DNA of 64,000 nt, from assembly GCF_002242805.1 (NCBI RefSeq), contig NZ_MCGQ01000006.1, positions 4,438 to 68,437 of the forward strand, given 5' to 3'. Shown here piece by piece: positions 1-8,002 of the stretch; position 1 is the first letter of the stretch; each line of letters starts with the position of its first letter. Origin of the DNA: Streptomyces diastatochromogenes (GTDB lineage Bacteria; Actinomycetota; Actinomycetes; Streptomycetales; Streptomycetaceae). The position numbers were made by a program, and so were the translations under genes. The notes under the pieces were generated by a model. It saw only the letters and a list, made by a program, of their open reading frames with translations. It did not search any database and was not told the origin of the DNA.

Positions 1-279
1 CCACCGCCGCCCCCGTCGCCGCCTTCACCACCACCGCCGCCGGGCTCACCGCCACCACTCGGGCGCCGACCGTTCTCCGATCCACCGCCGCCCCCGTCGC
101 CGCCTTCACCACCACCGCCGCCGCCTTCACCACCGCCGCCGGGCTCACCACCACCGCTCGGGCGCCGACCGTTCTCCGATCCACCGCCGCCCCCGTCGCC
201 GCCTTCACCACCACCGCCGCCGCCTTCACCACCGCCGCCGGGCTCACCACCGCCACTGGGACGGCGACCGTTCTCCGAG
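1..279. repeat. 99-bp in-frame tandem repeat (33 codons), 2 full copies plus one 81-bp copy
   Basis: Copies lie at 1-81 (81 bp, an 18-bp shorter variant), 82-180 and 181-279 (99 bp each). All are multiples of 3, so the frame of the Gly-rich gene is kept. Each copy encodes one SENGRRPSGGGEPGG block plus a Gly/Glu tract. The array may continue beyond the left edge. Confidence 0.85.
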
Positions 280-1247
280 TCACCACCACTCTCGCCGCCG
301 CCCTCACCGCCACCGCCGCCGCTGTCACCGCCGCCGTCGCCGTCGCGGTCGTAGATGCCGCCGTGGCCGAAGTGACCGGCGTCGCCGCCGCCCTCCCCGC
401 CGAAGCCGCCGTGTCCGCCCAGGTCGCCGAACCCACCGGAACCGACGCCGCCGTCACCGAACCCACCGTCGCCGAACCCACCGGAACCGGCGCCACCGTC
501 GCCGAAGCCGCCGTCCCCGAAGCCGCCATGGCCGCCGAACCCACCGGAGCCCAGCCCACCGTCCCCGAAGCCGCCGTCCGCTCCACCGAACCCGCCATCG
601 GCACCGCCGCCGAAGCCACCGTCAGCCCCGCCGAACCCGCCGAAGCCGCCCCCGTCGCCGCCGCCGAACCCGCCGTCGCCCCCGGCGCCGAAGTCGCCGA
701 AGCCTCCCTCGGCTCCGCCGGCGAAGTCCGCGCCCGGCCCCTCGTTCCCGTGCTCGCCGAACCCGCCGAAGTCACCGAAATCGCCGAAGCCACCGAACTC
801 ACCCGGCCCGCCGGCCACTTCGGCAGGCGACTGGTCCAGCAGGGGGCCGCCCAGCAGGCTGTGGGAACCGGTCGAGGCCACCGCGTGGCCGCTGTCGTCC
901 TCCTGGCCCTCGGCGGGACCGGACAGGTCGGACGAGTGGTCGGCGGAGACATGGTCCGCCGGAACGGAGTGGTCGGCCGGAACGGCGTGGTCCGCCGGGA
1001 CGTCGTGGTGCGCCAGCGCATGCGCCGCGCTGCCGAAGAACAGGGACGACTTGGACAGCCGTGGGTCGAGTGCGGCCGGTCCCCCGTCGGTGCCGGACTC
1101 GACGCGGAGGGAGCGGAGTTCGGCGACCTGCGCGGGCGACAGGCCGAGTCTTCGCGCCACCGCGTCGGTGTCGCCGTCGAGTTCGGCACGGAAGGTCGGG
1201 TCTACGGCCAGCCGGGTCAGGGCAGCGCGATAGGCGTCGTCGGTCAT
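1..1247 (-). CDS. Glycine-rich repetitive protein with leader-like N-terminal domain (3' end outside window)
   Basis: The frame opens at the ATG at 1247 and stays open to the left edge, so the C terminus is missing. The first ~50 residues are non-repetitive (DPTFRAELDGD, then RRLGLSPAQVAELRSL). This resembles the short leader-like domain of Nif11/Os1348-type NHLP proteins of actinobacteria. A spacer with DHxVPAD repeats follows (~75-100). The rest is Gly/Asp/Phe-rich: FGGFGDFG-type units, then nearly pure Gly/Glu/Ser blocks with the recurring tag SENGRRPSGGGEPGGGGEGG. Function is unknown. A repetitive surface or aggregation-prone protein, or a fusion to a peptide-precursor domain, are both possible. 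The opposite strand is also open here only because the codons are repetitive. Confidence 0.7.
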   Translation of the reverse strand, partial: MTDDAYRAALTRLAVDPTFRAELDGDTDAVARRLGLSPAQVAELRSLRVESGTDGGPAALDPRLSKSSLFFGSAAHALAHHDVPADHAVPADHSVPADHVSADHSSDLSGPAEGQEDDSGHAVASTGSHSLLGGPLLDQSPAEVAGGPGEFGGFGDFGDFGGFGEHGNEGPGADFAGGAEGGFGDFGAGGDGGFGGGDGGGFGGFGGADGGFGGGADGGFGGADGGFGDGGLGSGGFGGHGGFGDGGFGDGGAGSGGFGDGGFGDGGVGSGGFGDLGGHGGFGGEGGGDAGHFGHGGIYDRDGDGGGDSGGGGGEGGGESGGDSENGRRPSGGGEPGGGGEGGGGGGEGGDGGGGGSENGRRPSGGGEPGGGGEGGGGGGEGGDGGGGGSENGRRPSGGGEPGGGGGEGGDGGGG

Positions 1248-1520
1248 GGTTCGGTCTCCGTCGGTCTGCGGGCACTGGTGCCGATCGCGGCGGAGCCGAG
1301 GATCCCCCCTGGTCGGCGGCTACTGCCATTTCCGGCCATCCCCGCCGATACCTGCAGGAGACGTTATAGAGCTATGGCATGAGCAGCGCAAGAGCAACAA
1401 GCAGGGAGGTTGCCGGGTCCCGGGCGCCCGGCCGCGCCACGCGCCCACCGATCAGAACTGGCCACCGACCCACCGGCATGCCGCCGAAATACCGAACAGA
1501 AAGCGAGAGCCCGCCCCGTG

Positions 1521-2396
1521 TCAGCCCTCCCGGTCTCCCCGCCGGAAGCGGGCGATCCACTCCACGGTGGCCCGCAGGCCGCCGAAGGTGTAGAAGTGCA
1601 CCTTCACCTCGCCGTGCCGCGCGGGGTCGTACCCCTGGGCGAGCGCGTGCAGGAAGCGGTCGGGGCCGGCCGTGCCCATGAGGTTGGTCAGCGAGAAGCC
1701 GTACTTGCGGGCGATGGAGGCGCTGGTGCCGACGCCGAAGCGGGTGGCGTAGGTCATCAGCCGGCGCACACCGGCCGGGCCGGGGACGCCGATGCGGACG
1801 GGCAGGCCGACGCCCCGGGCGCGGACGTCCTCCACCCAGCCGAGCACCCGGTCGGCGTCGAAGCCGAACTGCGTGATGACGTCGCCCGCGATCCGCTGCG
1901 CCCCGAGCACCGCGCTCTTGTCGCCGAGCGCCGACCACAGGGAGTGCTCGGTGATCGCCGGGTGGCCCTCCGGATAGCCGCTGATGCCGACGTGCCGTAC
2001 GCCGTGCCGCTGGAGCAGCCCCGTGCGGATGACGGCGAGGGCGTCCTCGTACGGGCCCTCGGGGCGGGCCGGGTCGCCGCCGACGACGAAGACGTTCTCG
2101 GCGGTGCCGTCCGCGGCCAGGCCGGCCAGGAACTCCTCCAGGTGCCGCTGCGAGGGCAGCCGGCGGGCGGAGATGTGCGGGACGGGGACGAAGCCGAGCC
2201 GTTTGACCGCGCGGGCGGCCGCGAACCGCATGCCGGGGTCCTCGCCGGCGAGGAAGGTGACGTTGATCCGCGTGCCCCGGGGTATGCCCGCGTGCGCCTC
2301 CTCCAGCTTCGGCACGTCCTTGCCGGTCATCTCCAGGGAGAAGTCGTCCAGCAGCGAGGTGCCCACCGCGGGCGGGACGGTGGCGGTGGGGTTCAT
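1521..2396 (-). CDS. Methylenetetrahydrofolate reductase-like protein (MetF family)
   Basis: 291 residues, the usual size for a short MetF-type TIM barrel. MetF enzymes reduce 5,10-methylene-THF to 5-methyl-THF with FAD; related enzymes oxidise methyl-THF in demethylation pathways. Family-like segments are an N-terminal TGKDVPKLEEA, INVTFLAGEDP, the FAD/folate-type segment VFVVGGDPARPEGPY, GISGYPEGHP and AGDVITQFGFDADRV. The start ATG at 2396 has AAGGAG about 5 nt upstream. It stands alone between the Gly-rich gene and the MFS gene on the same strand. It differs from standard MetF in its C-terminal segment (KVHFYTFGGLRATVEW). It could therefore serve C1 catabolism rather than methionine synthesis. 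Confidence 0.75.
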   Translation of the reverse strand: MNPTATVPPAVGTSLLDDFSLEMTGKDVPKLEEAHAGIPRGTRINVTFLAGEDPGMRFAAARAVKRLGFVPVPHISARRLPSQRHLEEFLAGLAADGTAENVFVVGGDPARPEGPYEDALAVIRTGLLQRHGVRHVGISGYPEGHPAITEHSLWSALGDKSAVLGAQRIAGDVITQFGFDADRVLGWVEDVRARGVGLPVRIGVPGPAGVRRLMTYATRFGVGTSASIARKYGFSLTNLMGTAGPDRFLHALAQGYDPARHGEVKVHFYTFGGLRATVEWIARFRRGDREG

Positions 2397-2538
2397 CGTG
2401 CTCCTTGTACGACTGCCTGCGACCGCATACGGGCGTCATCGGCTACGTACGGCTACGGTCCTTACCTCGGCCGATGATGCCACGCGCGCACCTGGGCAGC
2501 GCACCCGGGAGCGGGTCCGGGTCCTGTCCGGCGGAGCC

Positions 2539-3966
2539 CTAGGCGTGGGTCCCCGGTGCCGTGGCAGGGGTGTCGCGGGTCGCCGGGCCGCCCGGCTTCC
2601 GTGGGAGGAGCGCCGCCGCGGCAAGGCCGCCGAGGCCGATCACCGCCAGCGTGATCATCGCGGCGGCGTACGCGCCCTTGCTCAGGCCGGAGACCAGGAT
2701 GGTGCCGGCGATCGCCGTGCCGAAGGACGAGCCGAGGTTGGACACACTGCGGGACAGGCCGGAGATCTCGCCCTGCTGTTCCTCCGGGAAGGCCGACTGG
2801 ACGACGTTCACCGACGGGGTCAGCATCACGCCCAGGCCGAGCCCGATCAGGAGGAGCCCGGGGACGAAGGCCCAGGCGGTGGAGTAGCCGCCGACCAGGC
2901 CGACCAGTACCGCCACGCCCACGACAGAGACCACGAAGCCAGTCATGATCAGCGTCCGCTGGGACCGCCGGCGCGCCAGGGCCTCGGCGGACAGCGACGA
3001 CGCGAGCAGGCCGAGCGTGGCCGCCGTGAAGATCACTCCGGTCTGGATGGCGTCGTAGCCGCGGACGACCTGGAGGTAGGCGGCCACCGTGAAGGACGTT
3101 CCCATCAGCAGCAGCCACTGCACGTTCTGCGTGACCAGTCCGAGGTTGGAGGTGCGGTTGCGGAACAGGCTGAGCGAGAGCAGCGGTTCCTGGCCTGCCT
3201 CTTCCTTGGCCCGCGCCGAGCGGAAGAACCACGCGAGGACGAGGACGCCGAGGACGATCAGGGCGATCATCAGCCAGATGTTGTTGTCCGCCGCCAGGAT
3301 GCCCATGACGACCAGGACCAGGCCCGCCGCGGACAGGATCGCTCCGGTGGTGTCGAAGGAGCGGGTCGGGTCGGGGGGCAGGGGGTCCTCGATACGGCGG
3401 CTCAGCCAGACGATCACCGCGATGACCAGCGCCTGGAACACGAAGGCCGCGCGCCAGCTGATGGCGGTCGTGATGAGCCCGCCGATCAGCGGTCCCGCCG
3501 CGGCCCCGATGCCGCCCAGCGCCATGATGATCCCGAACGCCCGGGCGCGGGAGGTCAGGTCGCGGTAGAGCAGTGTGGTGAGGATGTAGACGGGCGGGAT
3601 GAGCAGGGCGGTGCCGACTCCTTCGAGGATGGAGTTGCCCAGGATGAGGACGCCGAGTCCCGGTGCCGCCGCGCTCAGCAGCGCGCCGACGGCGTAGACG
3701 ACGAGACCGACGACGAAGCACCGCTTGCGGCCGTAGCGGTCGGTCAGTTTGCCGCCGGGGATCATCAGCGCGGCCATGACCAGCAGGAAGACGGTGATGG
3801 CCACTTGGACGCCCTGGACGGTGGTGTCCAGGTCCTTGCTGATGTCGTTGATCATCACGTTCATGTTGGAGCCGGCGAAGCTGCAGATGAACTGGGCGAG
3901 GGCCAGCGCGGCGAGTACCCGCCGCTGCCCCGGCGGCGCCTGCGTCGGCCCTGCCCGGTCAGCCAC
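2539..3966 (-). CDS. MFS transporter, DHA2-like drug/H+ antiporter
   Basis: About 475 residues from GTG 3966, with around 14 hydrophobic segments. MFS signatures are GGKLTDRYGRKR after the second segment and LIPPVYILTTLLYRD and GGIGAAAGPLIGG in the N-terminal half. Such proteins usually export drugs or metabolites with proton antiport. The proposed GTG overlaps the end of the GH15 gene by 8 bp (GTGGCTGA), so translation is probably coupled. A longer in-frame extension would reach into the GH15 gene and looks non-native, being Ser/Pro/Arg-rich. Substrate is unknown. Confidence 0.85.
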   Translation of the reverse strand: MADRAGPTQAPPGQRRVLAALALAQFICSFAGSNMNVMINDISKDLDTTVQGVQVAITVFLLVMAALMIPGGKLTDRYGRKRCFVVGLVVYAVGALLSAAAPGLGVLILGNSILEGVGTALLIPPVYILTTLLYRDLTSRARAFGIIMALGGIGAAAGPLIGGLITTAISWRAAFVFQALVIAVIVWLSRRIEDPLPPDPTRSFDTTGAILSAAGLVLVVMGILAADNNIWLMIALIVLGVLVLAWFFRSARAKEEAGQEPLLSLSLFRNRTSNLGLVTQNVQWLLLMGTSFTVAAYLQVVRGYDAIQTGVIFTAATLGLLASSLSAEALARRRSQRTLIMTGFVVSVVGVAVLVGLVGGYSTAWAFVPGLLLIGLGLGVMLTPSVNVVQSAFPEEQQGEISGLSRSVSNLGSSFGTAIAGTILVSGLSKGAYAAAMITLAVIGLGGLAAAALLPRKPGGPATRDTPATAPGTHA

Positions 3967-5878
3967 CTCCGGTGCCCCCGCCCGTGGTTTCGAGGGGCGC
4001 CGTGAGGCCGTGCACGACGGGGTGCCGGGTGCCGCCGGTCTCGGGCCGTGTCGTGGCCCGGCCCAGCTCCTCGTCGAGCGCCATGGCCGCGGTGACCAGG
4101 GAGAGATGGGTGAACGCCTGCGGGAAGTTGCCGAGTTGCTCGCCCGAGGGCCCGATCTCCTCGGCGAACAGGCCGACATGGTTGGCGTAGGTGAGCATCT
4201 TGTCGAAGGCGTGCCGGGCCTGGTGGAGCCGGCCACTGCGGGCGAGCGCCTCGACGTAGAAGAAGCTGCACAGGTTGAACGTGCCCTCGGAGCCGCGCAG
4301 TCCGTCGGGCGAGGCCGCGGGGTCGTACCGGTAGACCAGGCTGTCGCTGACCAGTTCCTCGTCCATGGCGTCCAGGGTGCTGATCCAGTCCGGGTCGTGC
4401 GGGGAGAGGAAACCGACCCGCGGCATGAGCAGCAGCGAGGCGTCCAGGACGTCGGTGTCGAAGTGCTGCACGAACGCCTGCCGCTTCTCGTGCCAGCCCC
4501 GCTCGGTGATCTGGCGGAAGACCCCGTCCCGGGCGGCCGCCCAGCGCGCGACGTCGGCGGGGCGGGAGAACCGGGTGGCCGCGCGGATGCCCCGGTCGAA
4601 CGCCACCCAGGTCATCAGCCGGCTGTAGGTGAAGTTCTGCCGGCCTCCGCGGGTCTCCCAGATGCCCTCGTCCGGCCGGTCCCAGTGGTCGGCCAGCCAG
4701 TCCAGAACGCTGTTCAGCGCCTTCCAGCCGCGCACCGCCCCGATGTCCCCGCCGACCGCCAGGGCGTCGCAGGCCTCGCCGTAGATGTCGAGCTGGAGCT
4801 GGTCGGCGGCCGCGTTGCCCGCCCGTACCGGCCGTGATCCCCGGTAGCCCTCCAGGTGGTCGAGGATCTCCTCGGTCAGGTGGGGGTCGCCGTCCACCCG
4901 GTACATGATCTGCAGCGGGTCGCCCGAGGCGGTGCCGCCCGCCTCGACCCGGTCGCGCAGCCAGCGGCGGAAGGCGAACGCCTCCGCCTCGAAGCCCAGC
5001 TCGATCAGGGCCCCGACGGACAGCGAGGCGTCCCGGACCCAGGTGTAGCGGTAGTCCCAGTTACGCTCGCCGCCGATCTGCTCGGGCAGTCCCATGGTGG
5101 CCGCGGCGATGGGTGCACCCGTCGGCGCGTAGGTGAGCAGCTTGAGGGTGATCGCCGAGCGGTTGACCATGTCCTGCCAGCGTCCGCGGTACGTGCAGGA
5201 GCGCAGCCATGTCAGCCAGAACTGGCGGCACTTCTCCACGTCCTCGGCGATGTCGTACAGGGACGGCGCGGGCGGGGCCTGGCCGCCCTCCGCCGTGGTG
5301 GTCAGGACGACGGCGGCGGCCTGTCCGGCGGAGAGGGTGAAGTGGGCGGTGACGTCGTCGCCGTCGGCCCGCAGGAGGATCCCGGGGGTGGACCGGACGT
5401 GCAGATCCTGGCCCGGGCCACGCAGGACGGCCGCGTGGTCGTCGAGGAGGCCGAGCGTGTGCGGGGCGCGGCCGTAGTCGAAGCGCGGCCGGCAGGCGAA
5501 GGCGAAGGGCAGGCTGCCCCGCACGACCCGGGCCACCCTGATCAGGCGGTGCCGGTCGGTGGGCGCCGGGGCGTCGACGGGTGGCATGAAGTCGGCGACC
5601 TCGCCGACGCCGCCGGGTCCCATGAACCGGGTGATCAGGACGGCCGTGTCGGACAGATACAGCTGCCGGACGGACATGCCGTCGCCGTTCCCGTCCGGGA
5701 GATCCGCCGCCAGCCGGCAGTGTCCGCCGCGCTCGCTGTCGAGGAGCGAGGCGAACACGCTGGGCGAGTCGAAGCGGGGAGTGCACCACCAGTCGACGGT
5801 TCCGTCGGACGACACCAGGGCCGCTGTCTGGAGGTCGCCGACCATGCCGTGGTCGGCGATGGGCGGATAGCGGTCCAT
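3959..5878 (-). CDS. Glycoside hydrolase family 15 protein (glucoamylase/trehalase-like)
   Basis: 639 residues from ATG 5878, preceded by TAGGAGA. The N-terminal domain has YPPIADHGMVGDLQTAALVS and DGTVDWWCTPRFDSPSVF, typical of the beta-sandwich of actinobacterial GH15 proteins. The (alpha/alpha)6 barrel has GERNWDYRYTWVRDAS with its catalytic-site acidic residues, and EGTFNLCSFFYVEALARSG near the C terminus. Family members hydrolyse alpha-glucans, and several actinobacterial ones are trehalases. No signal peptide is seen, so it is probably cytoplasmic and would act on storage glucan or trehalose. It precedes and overlaps the MFS gene. Confidence 0.88.
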   Translation of the reverse strand: MDRYPPIADHGMVGDLQTAALVSSDGTVDWWCTPRFDSPSVFASLLDSERGGHCRLAADLPDGNGDGMSVRQLYLSDTAVLITRFMGPGGVGEVADFMPPVDAPAPTDRHRLIRVARVVRGSLPFAFACRPRFDYGRAPHTLGLLDDHAAVLRGPGQDLHVRSTPGILLRADGDDVTAHFTLSAGQAAAVVLTTTAEGGQAPPAPSLYDIAEDVEKCRQFWLTWLRSCTYRGRWQDMVNRSAITLKLLTYAPTGAPIAAATMGLPEQIGGERNWDYRYTWVRDASLSVGALIELGFEAEAFAFRRWLRDRVEAGGTASGDPLQIMYRVDGDPHLTEEILDHLEGYRGSRPVRAGNAAADQLQLDIYGEACDALAVGGDIGAVRGWKALNSVLDWLADHWDRPDEGIWETRGGRQNFTYSRLMTWVAFDRGIRAATRFSRPADVARWAAARDGVFRQITERGWHEKRQAFVQHFDTDVLDASLLLMPRVGFLSPHDPDWISTLDAMDEELVSDSLVYRYDPAASPDGLRGSEGTFNLCSFFYVEALARSGRLHQARHAFDKMLTYANHVGLFAEEIGPSGEQLGNFPQAFTHLSLVTAAMALDEELGRATTRPETGGTRHPVVHGLTAPLETTGGGTGGG

Positions 5879-5931
5879 GATTCTCCTACCGCCGGGAGCT
5901 GCGGGTTCTCTCCATGAGCTGGTGGCGAACT

Positions 5932-6384
5932 CTATGAACCGGTGGCGGACTCTTCCCCCTGGACCACGCACAGGGCCCAGATGATGAAGCCGGACAGCGC
6001 GATCATCACGACCGACCAGACCGGGGCGTAGGGCAGGGACAGGAAGTTGGCGATGATCACCAGCCCGGCGATGCCCACACCGGCGACGCGTGCCCAGGGC
6101 GCCGGCCGGACCAGGCCGAAGCTGACGACGACGGCGAGCGCGCCGAGGACCAGGTGGATCCAGCCCCAGCTGGTGAGGTCGAACTTGAAGACGTAGTTGG
6201 GGGTCGTGACGAAGACGTTGTCATGGGCGATCGCCATGATGCCCCGGAACACACCGAGCAGTCCGGCGAGCAGGAGCATGACGCCCGCGAAGGCCGTCAG
6301 GCCGCCCGCCCACTGCTGCTTGGCGGTGTGCGTGCGTGCCGCGCGCGTCGTCTGGGTGGGGCGTGTGGGATGTGTCGCGGCCAT
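5932..6384 (-). CDS. Small four-helix membrane protein (DUF7144-like)
   Basis: 150 residues. A polar, Thr/Arg-rich N-terminal tail (~25 residues) precedes four hydrophobic helices (GGLTAFAGVMLLLAGLLGVF, WGWIHLVLGALAVVVSFGLV, VAGVGIAGLVIIANFLSLPY, WSVVMIALSGFIIWALCVV). The GIMAIAHDNVFVTTPNYVFKFD loop between helices 1 and 2 is typical of a Streptomyces family annotated as DUF7144. Function is unknown. It lies 53 bp upstream of the GH15 gene on the same strand, within a run of small membrane-protein genes. Confidence 0.8.
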   Translation of the reverse strand: MAATHPTRPTQTTRAARTHTAKQQWAGGLTAFAGVMLLLAGLLGVFRGIMAIAHDNVFVTTPNYVFKFDLTSWGWIHLVLGALAVVVSFGLVRPAPWARVAGVGIAGLVIIANFLSLPYAPVWSVVMIALSGFIIWALCVVQGEESATGS

Positions 6385-6417
6385 GAGGCTGCCTCGATTC
6401 GTATCCGTGGGTCGTGC

Positions 6418-6885
6418 TCAGTGTCCGGACGAGGTGGGTGTGGAGCCGGGGCGCTGTGCCGGTCCGGCGCCGCTGAGGACCAGCTCCTTGGCCCTGCGGT
6501 ACTCGTCGTCGGTGATGTCGCCGCGGGCCCGGATCTCGGAGAGCTTGGCCAGTTCGTCGACGCTGCTGGTCGGGGCGCCGCTCTTCGCGGTCTCCCGGAC
6601 GTAGGAGTCGAAGGCCTGCTGCTGTGCCCGTGCCTGCGCGATCTCCCGCTTCCCCATGCCCTTGCCGCGGGCGATCACGTAGACGAGGACGCCCAGGAAG
6701 GGCAGACAGATCACGAAGAGCGTCCAGCCGGCCTTGGCCCAGCCGCTCAGGTCATCGTCCCGGAAGATGTCGACGATGATCCGGAACAGCAGGACGAACC
6801 AGAGGATCCACAGGAAGAACCACAGCATCGTCCAGAAGGCGCTCAGCAGCGGATAGTCGTACGCGAGGTAGTTCTGCGCGCTCAT
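6418..6885 (-). CDS. SHOCT-domain membrane protein with PLDc_N-like transmembrane region
   Basis: 155 residues from ATG 6885 (GGAGGAGAG just upstream). Two hydrophobic helices (TMLWFFLWILWFVLLFRII and AGWTLFVICLPFLGVLVYVI) flank a short acidic loop, like PLDc_N-type membrane anchors. A cytosolic coiled stretch (REIAQARAQQQAF) and a C-terminal SHOCT motif (LAKLSEIRARGDITDDEYRRAKELVL) follow. SHOCT domains are oligomerisation or targeting motifs; the exact role is unknown. It is next to the DUF7144-like gene on the same strand. Confidence 0.82.
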   Translation of the reverse strand: MSAQNYLAYDYPLLSAFWTMLWFFLWILWFVLLFRIIVDIFRDDDLSGWAKAGWTLFVICLPFLGVLVYVIARGKGMGKREIAQARAQQQAFDSYVRETAKSGAPTSSVDELAKLSEIRARGDITDDEYRRAKELVLSGAGPAQRPGSTPTSSGH

Positions 6886-7036
6886 GCTCTCTCCTCCGTC
6901 CGGGGCACCGGCCCGGTAAAGCTCCTCCAGGCCGGTCTCTGCCGTTTTCAGCGTGCACACGGCGAGGGCGGAGCGGCCTCACCCGAGGCGGGTGATCGTG
7001 GCGGGTGACGGCGGGGGGTGACGACGGCGGTGAGGC

Positions 7037-7115
7037 GGCTCGTCGGCTCACCCCGCAGGGCTCATCGGCTCACCCCGCAGGGCTCGTCGGCTCACCCACA
7101 GGGCTCGTCCGCTCA
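7037..7115. repeat. Short direct repeats of ~22 bp, 3.5 copies
   Basis: Units start at 7037, 7059, 7081 and 7102 with the core GGCTCGTCGGCTCACCCCGC. They fill the space between the SHOCT gene's upstream region and the stop codon of the HdeD-like gene; the last unit overlaps that stop. On the minus strand each unit carries a TGA, so the gene's 3' end seems to have been locally duplicated. Confidence 0.75.
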
Positions 7116-7760
7116 CTCCGCCGAGTCGGAGGTGCCCGGCAGCACGCCGCTTCTGCGCAGCGCGTGCCGCCACGAGAAGGCGACCGCCAGCTCGACCAGG
7201 CCCAGCAGCACGAGCCACAGACCGAGCAGCCGGGTCAGCACCCGGGCCGACTCGGTGGGCAGGGCCAGCACCACGATCCCGGCGACGATGCCGAGCACCG
7301 CCGCGGCCAGGACGACACCACGGTGCGGGAGGTCCTCGGCCGCGATCGCCGTGTAGAGGGTCACGATGCCGGACGCCAGCCAGGCGAGCCCGACGATCAG
7401 CGACAGCGCGGTGATGGTCTGCAGCGGGTTGCGCAGGCAGAGCACGCCGGCCAGGACGTAGAGGACCGCGATCAGCAGTCCGGCGAGCCGTTCGCCGTGT
7501 CCCTCGCGGGCGAAGGCCATGACGAACCGGAGCGCGCCGGCGAGCAGCAGGTAGAGGCCGATGACCACGGCCAGGACGTGCAGCGTCTCGTCCGGCCAGA
7601 CGAGGATCAGCACACCCGGTACGAACGTGACCACGGCCGACCACAGGATCCAGGTCCACGACCCGGCGAGCGCCGTCAGGGCGTCCCCGGGGCCGGCTGC
7701 CGTCCCGGCGGACAGGTGTGGCGGTCCGGTACGCGGTGCCGGACCACGCGACTCGGTCAT
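7113..7760 (-). CDS. HdeD-like (DUF308) integral membrane protein
   Basis: 215 residues from ATG 7760 with a strong GGAGGAG site. A Pro-rich N-terminal tail is followed by six hydrophobic helices arranged as three pairs, as in HdeD acid-resistance proteins (VVTFVPGVLILVWPDETLHV, LYLLLAGALRFVMAF, LYVLAGVLCLRNPLQTITAL, GLAWLASGIVTLY). HdeD-family proteins are linked to acid and stress tolerance; the mechanism is unclear. It is transcribed away from the DUF2252 gene, with a 242-bp divergent intergenic region. Confidence 0.85.
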   Translation of the reverse strand: MTESRGPAPRTGPPHLSAGTAAGPGDALTALAGSWTWILWSAVVTFVPGVLILVWPDETLHVLAVVIGLYLLLAGALRFVMAFAREGHGERLAGLLIAVLYVLAGVLCLRNPLQTITALSLIVGLAWLASGIVTLYTAIAAEDLPHRGVVLAAAVLGIVAGIVVLALPTESARVLTRLLGLWLVLLGLVELAVAFSWRHALRRSGVLPGTSDSAE

Positions 7761-8002
7761 GGCTCCTCCTCGCGCGATCGAACGGGTCGCCTCCGGACCG
7801 CCGGCGGGGGCGGCGTGTGCAACCCCTCACCGGGACAGCGTGCCGCGCCCGGCCGGTGCGCCGGGTCACCCACCACGGGTGATCCCTGCACCCGGCCGGG
7901 GCGGTGGGGTGGGTCCACGGGCGGACGGCCCGCGGTCCTCCCGCCGCCGCGGCAGCCGGTTCCGGGAGCGGACGGCGGGCCGCCGGACCAGGAGGCTGGA
8001 TC

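Noticed and set aside
363..1382. Plus-strand frame of 339 residues rich in Ala, Glu, Pro and Val
   Set aside because: It is the mirror of the glycine-rich repeats on the minus strand, with no ribosome site or known domain.
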